53,424 bases of DNA from Waddliaceae bacterium (GTDB lineage: Bacteria; Chlamydiota; Chlamydiia; Chlamydiales; GCA-2709385). Under the pieces are notes generated by a model. It ran no database searches. It saw only the letters and a list, made by a program, of their open reading frames with translations, and was not told the origin of the DNA. Location: assembly GCA_002709385.1 (NCBI GenBank), contig PAQS01000032.1:1-53424 (forward strand). Reading direction: 5' to 3'. Below are positions 6,954 through 14,756 of this stretch, one piece after another (position 1 is the first letter of the stretch; each line of letters begins with the position of its first letter). Made by a program: the position numbers and the translations under genes.

Positions 6954-9098
6954 ATGCAAGCTGAAGATATACTGCTTCCTTTTACTGAAGAAATTGAATA
7001 CTTGGAAGAATTGCTTGAACAACTTGAAGAGGCCGATAGTATTGAGGAACGTTTAGAGATTTTGGATCAACAAAGTCGAGTTCAAGAGTATTTAGTTGAA
7101 TCAGGTCCTGTAAATACTTTTCTCCATGGATTAAGCCCAGAGTGTAGTTATGCAATTAAGTCAATTATTGTAATTGGGCAAGCTTCTATTGTTTTTCGAA
7201 TTCCAGAAAATTATCCCGAACAGTTCGAGGCTTTAAGAGAGTTATTACAAGAAGTCTTATCTATTGATAAGCACTATGGCTTTTTAGGAGGAATTATTGG
7301 TTATCATCTGCAGGTTTTACGTTTTTTAGCAGAACGAAATGGTACAGATTTACATGAAGAAGAGCAGTATTTACCTCCTCCTACTTTTGATATTACAAAA
7401 GATTCATTAGAGCGTCGACATGCTATTTTGGAGGGGATAGAAGGACTTACTTGTATAGCTGAAATTTACGTAATTGGTGGTGCAGGAGATAGATTAGGCT
7501 TGGTCGATAGTAAAACAGGGGAATCTCTTCCTGCAGCGTGTTTACCCTTTTGTGGTAAAAGCTTATTGGAAGGGCTGGTACGGGATTTACAAGCGCGAGA
7601 ATTTTTGTATTTTAAACTTTTTCAAAGACGCCTACATACACCGCTTGTTTTCATGACATCGAATGAAAAACATAACCATAAAAGAATTCGTGAGATTTGT
7701 AAAAAAGCTAAATGGTTTGGAAGATCTGAAGATGAGATCATGTTTATTACTCAAGAGTCTGTTCCTGTATTAACTGAAGAAGGAAATTGGGTTTTAGAAG
7801 AAACATTAAAATTAAAAACAAAACCTGGTGGACATGGAGTAATATGGAAACTTCTGGAAGATAGTAAGGCTTACGATTGGTTAAAACAAAGAGGTTGTAA
7901 AAAAGCTATTGTTCGGCAAGTAAATAATCCTATTGCTGGTACAGATCATATGTTGTGCTCTTTTCCGGGGTTAGGGATTCGTTATAACAAAAAGTTTGGT
8001 TTTGCTTCTTGCTCTCGTTTGGTAGGAACTGCTGAAGGAAGTTTAGTACTTCGAAAACGTGTGGTAGAAAATAGTCGTCGTTATTGTTTAAGTAATATTG
8101 AATATACCGACTATGTTCAAAAAGGAATTGAAGATACACCTTCAGAAGAGGGAGGGAAATACTCAAAATTCCCTACTAACGTTAATTTACTTTTTGTGGA
8201 TTTAGATACCGTTTCTAGTCTTACACATGATGTGCCTTTGCCAGGTTTATTAATTAATATGAAAACAGATGTAGAGTGGATTGATGCTAAAGGAGATAGG
8301 CAGAAAAATAAAGCTGGACGATTAGAATCCACTATGCAAAGCATTTCAGATTATATTGTGGATAGAATCCCATTAAGCAAAAACTCAAATAAGAAAAATG
8401 AACTATGTTCTTATCTCACAATGAATGCTCGTGAGAAAACAATTTCAGCTACAAAAAATTCTTACCGAAAAAATGGTGGTATTGAAGAGACTCCTGAGGG
8501 AGCTTATCGTGATTTACAGCGCAATCATCAAGAATTATTAAGTGATTATTGTGGAGTAAGCTTTCTTGATCATAGTGGTGAATATCCAGTACATTTATTT
8601 TTTCATCCAGCTCTAGGGCCTCTTTGGAGCATTATTCAGCAAAAATTTCGTGGGGGAAGTATTTATCCTCATTCTGTCATTGATTTAGAAATTACTGAAT
8701 TAGATTGTGAGAATTTAGAACTTGATGGGCAATTACATATTCAAGCTCAAAACCTTTTGGGTGCTGATGGAGTGTATGGAAAGTCGCTTGGTCGTTCTTA
8801 TTTAAAAAATGTCAATATCCGTAATCAAGGAATTAATCGAAAAGTCAAGCATTGTTTTTGGAAAAAAGAAATTGAAACAACTGAGTCTTGCTCAATTCTT
8901 TTAGAAGGGAATTCTGAATTTCATGCTGAAAACGTTGTTATTGAAGGTAATCAAGTATTTCGAGTGAAAGATGGAGAAAAAATGATTTTGGAGTCTTCTG
9001 AAAATGGATTTACTATTCATACTGAAAAGCTTTTAAAGCCTAGTTGGAATTGGAACTACTCCGTAAATGAAAACTTAGAAATTATCTTATCTAAATGA
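6954..9098 (+). CDS. UDP-sugar pyrophosphorylase, plant UGP3-like
   Basis: 714 residues. The uridylyltransferase motifs are IGGAGDRLGL (175-183), KPGGHGVIWKLL (290-301), RQVNNPIAGTD (about 321-331) and GIRYNKKFGFASC (341-353). The last two closely resemble segments I recall from plant chloroplast UGP3, a UDP-glucose pyrophosphorylase for sulfolipid synthesis. The glutamate-rich N-terminus (1-160) is extra relative to ordinary UDPGP enzymes. The C-terminus (about 575-714) probably forms a left-handed beta-helix. The probable reaction is UTP plus sugar-1-phosphate to UDP-sugar; glucose is inferred. ATG 6954 follows AGGAGC at 6939-6944. It is flanked by SWIB and an Inc-like gene, inside the conserved block. 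Confidence 0.82.
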   Translation: MQAEDILLPFTEEIEYLEELLEQLEEADSIEERLEILDQQSRVQEYLVESGPVNTFLHGLSPECSYAIKSIIVIGQASIVFRIPENYPEQFEALRELLQEVLSIDKHYGFLGGIIGYHLQVLRFLAERNGTDLHEEEQYLPPPTFDITKDSLERRHAILEGIEGLTCIAEIYVIGGAGDRLGLVDSKTGESLPAACLPFCGKSLLEGLVRDLQAREFLYFKLFQRRLHTPLVFMTSNEKHNHKRIREICKKAKWFGRSEDEIMFITQESVPVLTEEGNWVLEETLKLKTKPGGHGVIWKLLEDSKAYDWLKQRGCKKAIVRQVNNPIAGTDHMLCSFPGLGIRYNKKFGFASCSRLVGTAEGSLVLRKRVVENSRRYCLSNIEYTDYVQKGIEDTPSEEGGKYSKFPTNVNLLFVDLDTVSSLTHDVPLPGLLINMKTDVEWIDAKGDRQKNKAGRLESTMQSISDYIVDRIPLSKNSNKKNELCSYLTMNAREKTISATKNSYRKNGGIEETPEGAYRDLQRNHQELLSDYCGVSFLDHSGEYPVHLFFHPALGPLWSIIQQKFRGGSIYPHSVIDLEITELDCENLELDGQLHIQAQNLLGADGVYGKSLGRSYLKNVNIRNQGINRKVKHCFWKKEIETTESCSILLEGNSEFHAENVVIEGNQVFRVKDGEKMILESSENGFTIHTEKLLKPSWNWNYSVNENLEIILSK

Positions 9099-9104
9099 CA
9101 TTTC

Positions 9105-9136
9105 ACCATCGCTCTAAATAAATTCTGAGCGATGGT
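9105..9136. terminator. Bidirectional terminator hairpin
   Basis: A perfect 10-bp stem (ACCATCGCTC at 9105-9114, GAGCGATGGT at 9127-9136) sits between the converging UGP3-like and Inc-like genes. The flanks are AT-rich with only a short T-run downstream on the plus strand. Confidence 0.6.
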
Positions 9137-9143
9137 TTAAAAT

Positions 9144-9656
9144 TTAGATAAAAGCTAGTACTGAGGCTGGAACAATCCCAGCTTGTGTTGCAGCAATCCC
9201 AGCAGCTGTTGCAGCAAGAAGAGCAGCTCCTGTTAAAGTAGCTTGAACAGCTTTATTATCTGTAGCAAAAATAGCACCACCGGCGCCAAGAGCAACAATC
9301 GAGAAAATAGTAGCAAGACCTGCTGGAGATTGTAGGAGCTCTGAAGCATATTGTAAGTAAGGTGTAACTTTTGTAAATAATTCCTGTGCAAGAGCTGATA
9401 CTTTAAGCCAAGTTGCTTGTCCGAAATGAATAGAACTATGAAAAGCAGACTGGCTAGAAGAAGCAGCACTACTTGCTAAGTTAGCACTTTTCTGCAAAGC
9501 GTACTGGGAGTTATTAGAAATAGCTTTTACAGCTGTGCATAAAACATCTTTACTGTTGTTTAGGAGTGTAACCGTTCGGTTAGCTAATAAGCCGCTGATG
9601 TTATTGATTTGTTGGCACGTATGTCCTGCCCATTCTTGAATTGGAGCGATGTTCAT
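9144..9656 (-). CDS. Hydrophobic protein, candidate inclusion-membrane (Inc-like) protein
   Basis: 170 residues, no family recognised. The first about 110 residues are Ser/Ala/Asn-rich and polar. The C-terminal 60 residues form two hydrophobic stretches, ATIFSIVALGAGGAIFAT and ALLAATAAGIAATQAG, separated by the short polar turn DNKAVQ. This bilobed hydrophobic pattern is the usual hallmark of chlamydial inclusion-membrane proteins, which are type III secreted. There is no cleavable signal peptide. AAGGGG about ten bases before the ATG supports the start. The assignment is by architecture only. Confidence 0.65.
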   Translation of the reverse strand: MNIAPIQEWAGHTCQQINNISGLLANRTVTLLNNSKDVLCTAVKAISNNSQYALQKSANLASSAASSSQSAFHSSIHFGQATWLKVSALAQELFTKVTPYLQYASELLQSPAGLATIFSIVALGAGGAIFATDNKAVQATLTGAALLAATAAGIAATQAGIVPASVLAFI

Positions 9657-9760
9657 TAGAGTTTTCCCCTTCTTAATTTCAATTCAACTCTTTTACTGTG
9701 CAATCTGAGAAAGCGAACTATAAAAAAGCTTGGGATTTGTTGTAAACGTTTTACGCTGTG

Positions 9761-11236
9761 CTATTCAAAAACCATGAAAGCATTATTTTTCATAAAAAAC
9801 TCATAACGTTTAATGAAAGGACAGCCAAAGCAACTCGTTTCAAATTGAGAGCAGAAGTCGCGATGAATTTGAAGGGCTCCTTGTTCTGTTTCCAAGTTTT
9901 CTAGTGCTCTTGAGTTAGAGAAAAAGCGTTGTCCAAGATAAGCCCATTTACTGCTTTTTGAAGAGGGGAGTTTACTATAAAGTTCACAGAAAATTTCCAT
10001 TTCTTCTTTAGAAGAGCGCTTACGAATATCATGAAGAATAAAAGGAAATATAGCGTTAACAAGAATTTCATTTTTTATATTGCTACCCAAAGAAGAAAGC
10101 TTTTTTTCCTTTTGTTCAAAGTGAACGTGAGTGTTCCAATAGTGATGTTTGTAGCTAGGAATTTCATCATGTAGGCGCTCTAATAAGTGTTGAGTTGAGA
10201 TGGTATTCCAGTAATCACGCCAGGTTTTAAGAATTTTTTCCTGTAAGAGAGGAGCTTGAATGTCTTTAATCAAGTGACAAAGATAAGCAAGGCGGCGTAT
10301 GGGGTGATGAATGGGGCGAATACCGGATAAATCGAGTTGATAACAACGATATTCCATATTGATTTTAGGCCATAAAAGAGAAAGTTTTCTGTAATAAGAG
10401 GATTCTTTCCAGCGCTCCAAGTACTTGGAAGTAAAAAAGCCGCAAGAACCTAAAGCTTGAGCAAGTAGTTTGTCTTCAGACCAAAAGGGCTTATCGTATA
10501 AATCTTGGAAAATTTTCCCAAAGATTCGTGCATTTTTAGGAGAGCCTAAAGTCATAGCAAGTCCCATTGGAAGAGCAAATTGTTCAGGAATATTTTGATT
10601 CAGTAGAAGGTTTCGTTTTTTAGATAGACGCCATAGGGCAGCCGAAAGAAGTAATGCATCTGTTTCTTTTTTAGAATACTTTAGAAAAAGGTGCTCTGAA
10701 CAATCACCACTTTTTACAAAGCGTTTTTGAGGATATAAATCTAGGTCAATAAGCGATGGTATAGATTGAAGAGAGACAGTTAAGTGAGGGGCTAAATAGG
10801 CAGTATGAAATTCGCCATATAAAGGATTAGGGTTTCTTCCTTTTTCAAGGACTAAGTGTAAAATAACTTTTTCGTATCGAGGGTCTTTATGGTGACCATG
10901 TTGGGTCCAACCTTCTTCATGAAGGTGAATTTCTACATCACCTCGTAGGTCTTGCTTTCCAATGCGTAAATGAGCAGCAAGAAAATCAGGTCCGGCTTGG
11001 CGATTCCAAATGCCAGGTGAATAAACTTCAACCTTTAATCCATCAGAGGTTTTAAGGTCTTTTAGCATGTTTTGATCTAGCCAGATAGCTTGTAAGTGCT
11101 GTTCTCGGATCAAAGGGGCTTGCTTCTCGGCTAAGAAGTCATGCGCTCGTAATAATTGGGAGTAATCGACTGTATTTTTCATCATCATTCCAAAAAGAAA
11201 TGACCATAGACAGCTTGCTTTTTTAGAGCTGCTCAT
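9761..11236 (-). CDS. DUF2851 family protein
   Basis: 491 residues. The N-terminal part carries the family signature: IWNRQAGPDFLAAHLRIG, GDVEIHLHEEGW, HGHHKDPRYEKVILHLV. A C-terminal cluster CSQFETSCFGCPF supplies three cysteines. DUF2851 proteins are best known from Bacteroidetes and have no established function; the conserved acidic residues hint at a metal-dependent hydrolase, which is inference. The N-terminal 16 residues may not be translated: a triple ATG at 11188-11180 preceded by TTTTGGA is an alternative start. It is divergent from prfB with a 66-bp gap. Confidence 0.82.
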   Translation of the reverse strand: MSSSKKASCLWSFLFGMMMKNTVDYSQLLRAHDFLAEKQAPLIREQHLQAIWLDQNMLKDLKTSDGLKVEVYSPGIWNRQAGPDFLAAHLRIGKQDLRGDVEIHLHEEGWTQHGHHKDPRYEKVILHLVLEKGRNPNPLYGEFHTAYLAPHLTVSLQSIPSLIDLDLYPQKRFVKSGDCSEHLFLKYSKKETDALLLSAALWRLSKKRNLLLNQNIPEQFALPMGLAMTLGSPKNARIFGKIFQDLYDKPFWSEDKLLAQALGSCGFFTSKYLERWKESSYYRKLSLLWPKINMEYRCYQLDLSGIRPIHHPIRRLAYLCHLIKDIQAPLLQEKILKTWRDYWNTISTQHLLERLHDEIPSYKHHYWNTHVHFEQKEKKLSSLGSNIKNEILVNAIFPFILHDIRKRSSKEEMEIFCELYSKLPSSKSSKWAYLGQRFFSNSRALENLETEQGALQIHRDFCSQFETSCFGCPFIKRYEFFMKNNAFMVFE

Positions 11237-11238
11237 TT

Positions 11239-11267
11239 TTGACTTTTATGGATTTTCCATATAAATT
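11239..11267 (+). promoter_or_regulatory. Candidate promoter of prfB
   Basis: TTGACT (11239-11244) and TAAATT (11262-11267) are separated by 17 bp, placing transcription start near 11274, about 30 bases before the prfB ATG. A second, less suitable pair (TTGATC 11267, TATAGA 11289) overlaps the ribosome binding site. Consensus match only. Confidence 0.4.
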
Positions 11268-11303
11268 TGATCGTATTTACTTATCAATTATAGAGGCATA
11301 ATA

Positions 11304-12399
11304 ATGAATGAAGAGACTCAAGCCAGACTTAAAGATATTCGTGAGCGTTTAGAACACATGTGGGGGTATCTTTGACTTGGCTCAAAAGGAAACAGAATTA
11401 GCCAAGCTTGAAGAGCTCATGGGAGAAGGAAGTTTTTGGGAGAATCAAGAGGAAGCTCAGAAAGTGATTTCTCAAAGTAATGATTTGAAAGCCTGGACCA
11501 TACCTTATAAAAATTTAAAAGAACGTTTTGAAAGTGCAGAAGGAGTTCTTCCGGAAGCGGCTGAAATGGGTGATGATGAGTTTATCGCAGAACTTTTGGG
11601 CGAATTAGATCACGTTGAAAAAGAGCTAGAATCTTTAGAAATTCGGCGTATGCTCGGAGGTGAATTAGATAATAAAAATTGTTATCTACAAATTAACTCC
11701 GGAGCAGGTGGTACTGAAGCTTGCGATTGGGTAGCAATGTTATCTCGTATGTATCAGCGTTGGGCAAGCCGCCAAGGTTGGAAGAGTGAAGTTGTAGATG
11801 CTTTAGATGGTGAAGTTGCTGGTATTAAAAGCATCACGATGAAGATTGAAGGTCAGTTTGCTTATGGGCATGCTAAAGCGGAAAAAGGCGTACATAGGCT
11901 TGTACGTATTTCACCTTTTGATAGTAACGCTCGACGTCATACAAGTTTTGCCTCAGTGGATGTAAGTCCTGAAATCACTGATGATATTGAAATTGAATTA
12001 CGTCCTGAAGATATTCGGGTAGATACTTACCGAGCATCTGGTGCAGGAGGACAGCACGTTAATAAAACGGATTCAGCTGTTCGTATCACTCACGCTCCAT
12101 CTGGTATTGTTGTGACTTGTCAGAGTCAAAGAAGCCAGGTACAAAATCGAGAAACTTGTATGCGGCTTTTACGGTCGCAGCTCTATGAGAAAGAGGTTCT
12201 TGAGCGTGAAGAGAAAATCCGCTCTCTAAGTGGAGATAAAAAAAAGATTGAATGGGGAAGCCAAATCCGCAATTATGTGTTTCAACCCTACACACTGGTA
12301 AAGGACACCCGTACCAAGTACGAAACAGGTGCGATTCAAAGTGTGATGGATGGTGAAATTGACGAGTTTATCAATGCCTACTTAAAAGAGTTTGGATAA
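11304..12399 (+). CDS. prfB: Peptide chain release factor 2 with programmed +1 frameshift
   Basis: Translation starts at ATG 11304 (GAGG at 11293-11296) and reads 23 codons to an in-frame TGA at 11373-11375. The site is TGG GGG TAT CTT TGA C. As in most bacteria, a +1 shift at CTT skips one T and continues with GAC at 11374, giving about 364 residues in all. The downstream frame contains SPFDSN (stop-codon recognition SPF motif) and GAGGQHVNKTDSAVR (GGQ peptidyl-hydrolysis motif). RF2 ends translation at UGA and UAA; the internal UGA makes synthesis autoregulated by RF2 level. It is followed after 5 bp by yhhY. The gene is not broken. Confidence 0.96.
11361..11376 (+). promoter_or_regulatory. 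RF2 recoding site (+1 frameshift)
   Basis: TGGGGG at 11361-11366 acts as the internal Shine-Dalgarno-like element, then TAT CTT TGA C. This matches the classical prfB element AGGGGGTATCTTTGAC except for the first two bases, including the slippery CTT and the following UGAC context that terminates poorly. Confidence 0.95.
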
Positions 12400-12404
12400 A
12401 CAAT

Positions 12405-12935
12405 ATGGCGAATCCTGCCTCTGGCTCTGATTCTGCTGGGTCTAGTGACCAGCTTTCTATACGCTTTACCGTTCCTGAAGACGCTGTTCCTATGAGAAAG
12501 TGGTTTGATGAGCCAGGAATCTTACGTCAATATCCATGTGAAAAACCTTCAGAAATTGACGATACAGTAAAGCGGTGGATTTCTTTCTACCGCTATAGTG
12601 CTAGTTTAACCGCTGTAATTGGCGATGAAGTAGTAGGAATTACAAGTCTCTATCTTTGGCCATATACTAAATTGCGACACCAATGTCAGTTTGGAATTAT
12701 TGTTGATCAAGCTCATAGAGGGAAAGGAGTAGGAACAGCTTTACTTACAAGCTTAATGCATGTTGCAAAAGAAAATTTTAATATAGAGCTTTTACATCTA
12801 GAAGTGTATAAAGGTAACCCTGCTTATCGTTTATATAAGCGGTTGGGTTTCAAGGAGTTTGGTCGTCAATCCCATTGGATAAAAGAAGCTGATGGGACTT
12901 ATGTTGGTCGAATATTTATGGAGCGCTTTCTATAA
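12405..12935 (+). CDS. GNAT acetyltransferase, YhhY-like
   Basis: 176 residues. The acetyl-CoA binding loop is VDQAHRGKGVGTALL (RGKGVG, matching R-x-x-G-x-G), followed by NPAYRLYKRLGFKEFGR, a classic GNAT C-terminal signature. The substrate is unknown. It starts 5 bp after prfB and matches CT458 in the Chlamydia gene order. The N-terminus MANPASGSDSAGSSD is Ser-rich and likely disordered. Confidence 0.88.
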   Translation: MANPASGSDSAGSSDQLSIRFTVPEDAVPMRKWFDEPGILRQYPCEKPSEIDDTVKRWISFYRYSASLTAVIGDEVVGITSLYLWPYTKLRHQCQFGIIVDQAHRGKGVGTALLTSLMHVAKENFNIELLHLEVYKGNPAYRLYKRLGFKEFGRQSHWIKEADGTYVGRIFMERFL

Positions 12936-12948
12936 GAGAGTTGGAAGT

Positions 12949-13623
12949 ATGCATATAGACTTGATCAGAGAGCAGGTAGAAAATCGTTCAGGCTTGCCGT
13001 TAGATTTACGTTTTAATGAGAACCATTCGACTTTAATTAGTGTGAAAAGAGAACAAGGGTTCTTAAAAGCATCTGTACATAAAATGTTTTTGGAGGCACC
13101 TACACCTGTTGTAGAGGCTCTTATCCGTTATTTATCTAATCGTAATAAGAGAATGAGCTCTGTTCTTCGTCGATATATTGCAGATGCATATAAAGACTTA
13201 GATTATAGCCATCGTGTGGACCCTACAAAAATCATTACAAGCGGACAGGTTCACGATCTTGAAGCTATTTATAATGCTGTTAATCAAGAATATTTTAATG
13301 AAAAATTGAATCTTCGAGTGACTTGGTATGGGCGGCCTGTTTTATCTAAAGGTCAGAGAATAACTTTTGGCTTGTACTGTGACCCTCTACGTTTAATCAA
13401 AATTCATCGTCTTTTGGATAGAGATCTTTGCCCTGAGTACGTGATTTCATTTATTGTATATCACGAAGCATTGCATCACGTTCACCCGCCTTTTGTAGAT
13501 AAGCAAGGAAAATCACGTATTCACAATTCCCAATTTAAAGAAAAAGAAGAAGCTTTTAAGTATTTTTCTGAAGCTAGCGCATGGTTAAAAGATAACTGGG
13601 ATTTATTTTTCCACGCGGCTTAA
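12949..13623 (+). CDS. SprT-like zinc metallopeptidase
   Basis: 224 residues from ATG 12949, 13 bp after the yhhY stop with GGAAG just before it; a longer frame opening at 12892 would overlap yhhY and is unlikely. VYHEALHHVHPP holds the HExxH zinc motif (172-176). The order of elements, with VHDLEAIYNAVNQEYFNEKL then VTWYGRP before the motif, matches SprT/YgjP-like (WSS/SprT) domains, which process DNA-protein crosslinks in eukaryotes (Spartan) but are uncharacterised in bacteria. It probably shares the prfB-yhhY transcript. Confidence 0.8.
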   Translation: MHIDLIREQVENRSGLPLDLRFNENHSTLISVKREQGFLKASVHKMFLEAPTPVVEALIRYLSNRNKRMSSVLRRYIADAYKDLDYSHRVDPTKIITSGQVHDLEAIYNAVNQEYFNEKLNLRVTWYGRPVLSKGQRITFGLYCDPLRLIKIHRLLDRDLCPEYVISFIVYHEALHHVHPPFVDKQGKSRIHNSQFKEKEEAFKYFSEASAWLKDNWDLFFHAA

Positions 13624-13923
13624 AAGAAGTCTTGGCAATTGAACTCTGCATACTTTTTGTTTTTTAAGACAAGTAGTTATACAATTGTGAAACCCACCAC
13701 AATAATAATGTTAATAGTTTAATCAACAAACTTGTCTTATAAAAATTCAAACAGTCCAGTATACAGAGTCCGGTAACTGATTCTAAAGTTCACGAAGTAA
13801 ACCATGCGAGTGAATTTTCCACAAGTTATTCGAAACAAAAAGTTTCTATAAGCTAGAAAGCTGAATTAGATTCGGGTATGATAGATTATTCTGTTGAATG
13901 ATATTAGACACTAAGGTGGAAGT
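13624..13923. other. 300-bp gap before yebC with a spaced inverted repeat
   Basis: No gene is seen. A perfect 10-bp inverted repeat, TAAGACAAGT at 13665-13674 and ACTTGTCTTA at 13730-13739, is separated by 55 AT-rich bases. Near the yebC end are a TATGAT -10-like box (13877-13882) without a good -35 and the ribosome binding site AAGGTGG at 13914-13920. Confidence 0.6.
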
Positions 13924-14646
13924 ATGGCTGGTCATAGTAAATGGGCAAATATTAAACATAAGAAAGGAAAAGCAGACGCTAAGAAGGGAAAGGTATTTTC
14001 TCGTGTAGCAAAAGAAATTATTTCAGCTGTTAAGGTGAGTGGTCCAGATCCTAAAGCCAATCCTCGTCTCCGTCTAGCTCTTCAAAAAGCTCGTGCGGCT
14101 AATATGCCTAATGACAATGTAGAGCGTAATATTAAAAAAGCTTCTAGTGATGATCAAGCATCTTACGACGAGGTAACTTATGAGCTGTATGGTCATGGTG
14201 GAGTTGGGATTATTGTGGATGCAATGACAGATAACCGTAATCGTCTTGCTTCCGAAATCCGTATTGCAACGAATAAGCGTGGTGGATCTCAGGCAGCTCA
14301 AGGAGCTGTATCATTTAATTTTGATCGTCGTGGTGTGATTACAATAAGCAAAGACAAAGCTATTGAAGACGAACTATTTTTACATGCCAGTGAAGCTGGA
14401 GCCGAAGATTTTGACTCTACAGATGAAGCTTTTTTGGTGATCACAGAACCTACTCAGCTCTATCAAGTGAAAGAAGAGATAGAAAAGTTGGGGTTTGAAG
14501 CTGATGATGCGGCACTCGTAATGATTCCTAAGGTTACTGTTGATTGTGATGAAGAAACAGCGAAGTCTAATCTTGCTTTGATTGAGTGGTTAGAAGAGAT
14601 TGAAGATGTAGACGAAGTGTTTCACAATATGAGTGACGAAGAGTAG
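13924..14646 (+). CDS. yebC: YebC/PmpR family regulatory protein
   Basis: 240 residues. The N-terminus MAGHSKWANIKHKKG is the invariant YebC start, followed by RAANMPNDNVERNIKKA and YELYGHGGVGIIVDAMTDNRNR. YebC proteins act as transcriptional regulators or, as shown recently, as ribosome-associated factors that relieve stalling at proline-rich stretches; which applies here cannot be read from the sequence. It closes the block equivalent to CT457-CT464. Confidence 0.96.
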   Translation: MAGHSKWANIKHKKGKADAKKGKVFSRVAKEIISAVKVSGPDPKANPRLRLALQKARAANMPNDNVERNIKKASSDDQASYDEVTYELYGHGGVGIIVDAMTDNRNRLASEIRIATNKRGGSQAAQGAVSFNFDRRGVITISKDKAIEDELFLHASEAGAEDFDSTDEAFLVITEPTQLYQVKEEIEKLGFEADDAALVMIPKVTVDCDEETAKSNLALIEWLEEIEDVDEVFHNMSDEE

Positions 14647-14660
14647 AACCCTCAGGTCAC

Positions 14661-14707
14661 CTTCAATAGCCATCTAATCTCGCATCAGATTAGGTAGCCA
14701 TTGGAGG
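14661..14707. repeat. Hairpin repeat element after yebC (copy 1)
   Basis: A 21-bp stem with two wobbles and two A-C mismatches is formed by 14661-14680 and 14687-14707 with loop CGCATC. Arms read CAATAGCCATCTAATCT and AGATTAGGTAGCCATTGG. A related hairpin occurs at 43082-43153 and a half copy at 35377-35395. It lies at the 3' end of yebC and may act as terminator, though no T-run follows. Confidence 0.7.
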
Positions 14708-14756
14708 TAAAATTTGCTACATTATTTGACTTCCTTTGGTTTTATTAGGAAGTCAG

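Noticed and set aside
7930-8344. Minus-strand frames within the UGP3-like gene.
   Set aside because: They are antisense to strongly motif-bearing coding sequence and have no family features or ribosome binding sites.
11373-11375. In-frame TGA near the prfB start that looks like a nonsense mutation or a late start at 11377.
   Set aside because: The context CTT TGA C with an upstream G-rich element is the classical RF2 recoding site, so the gene is intact.
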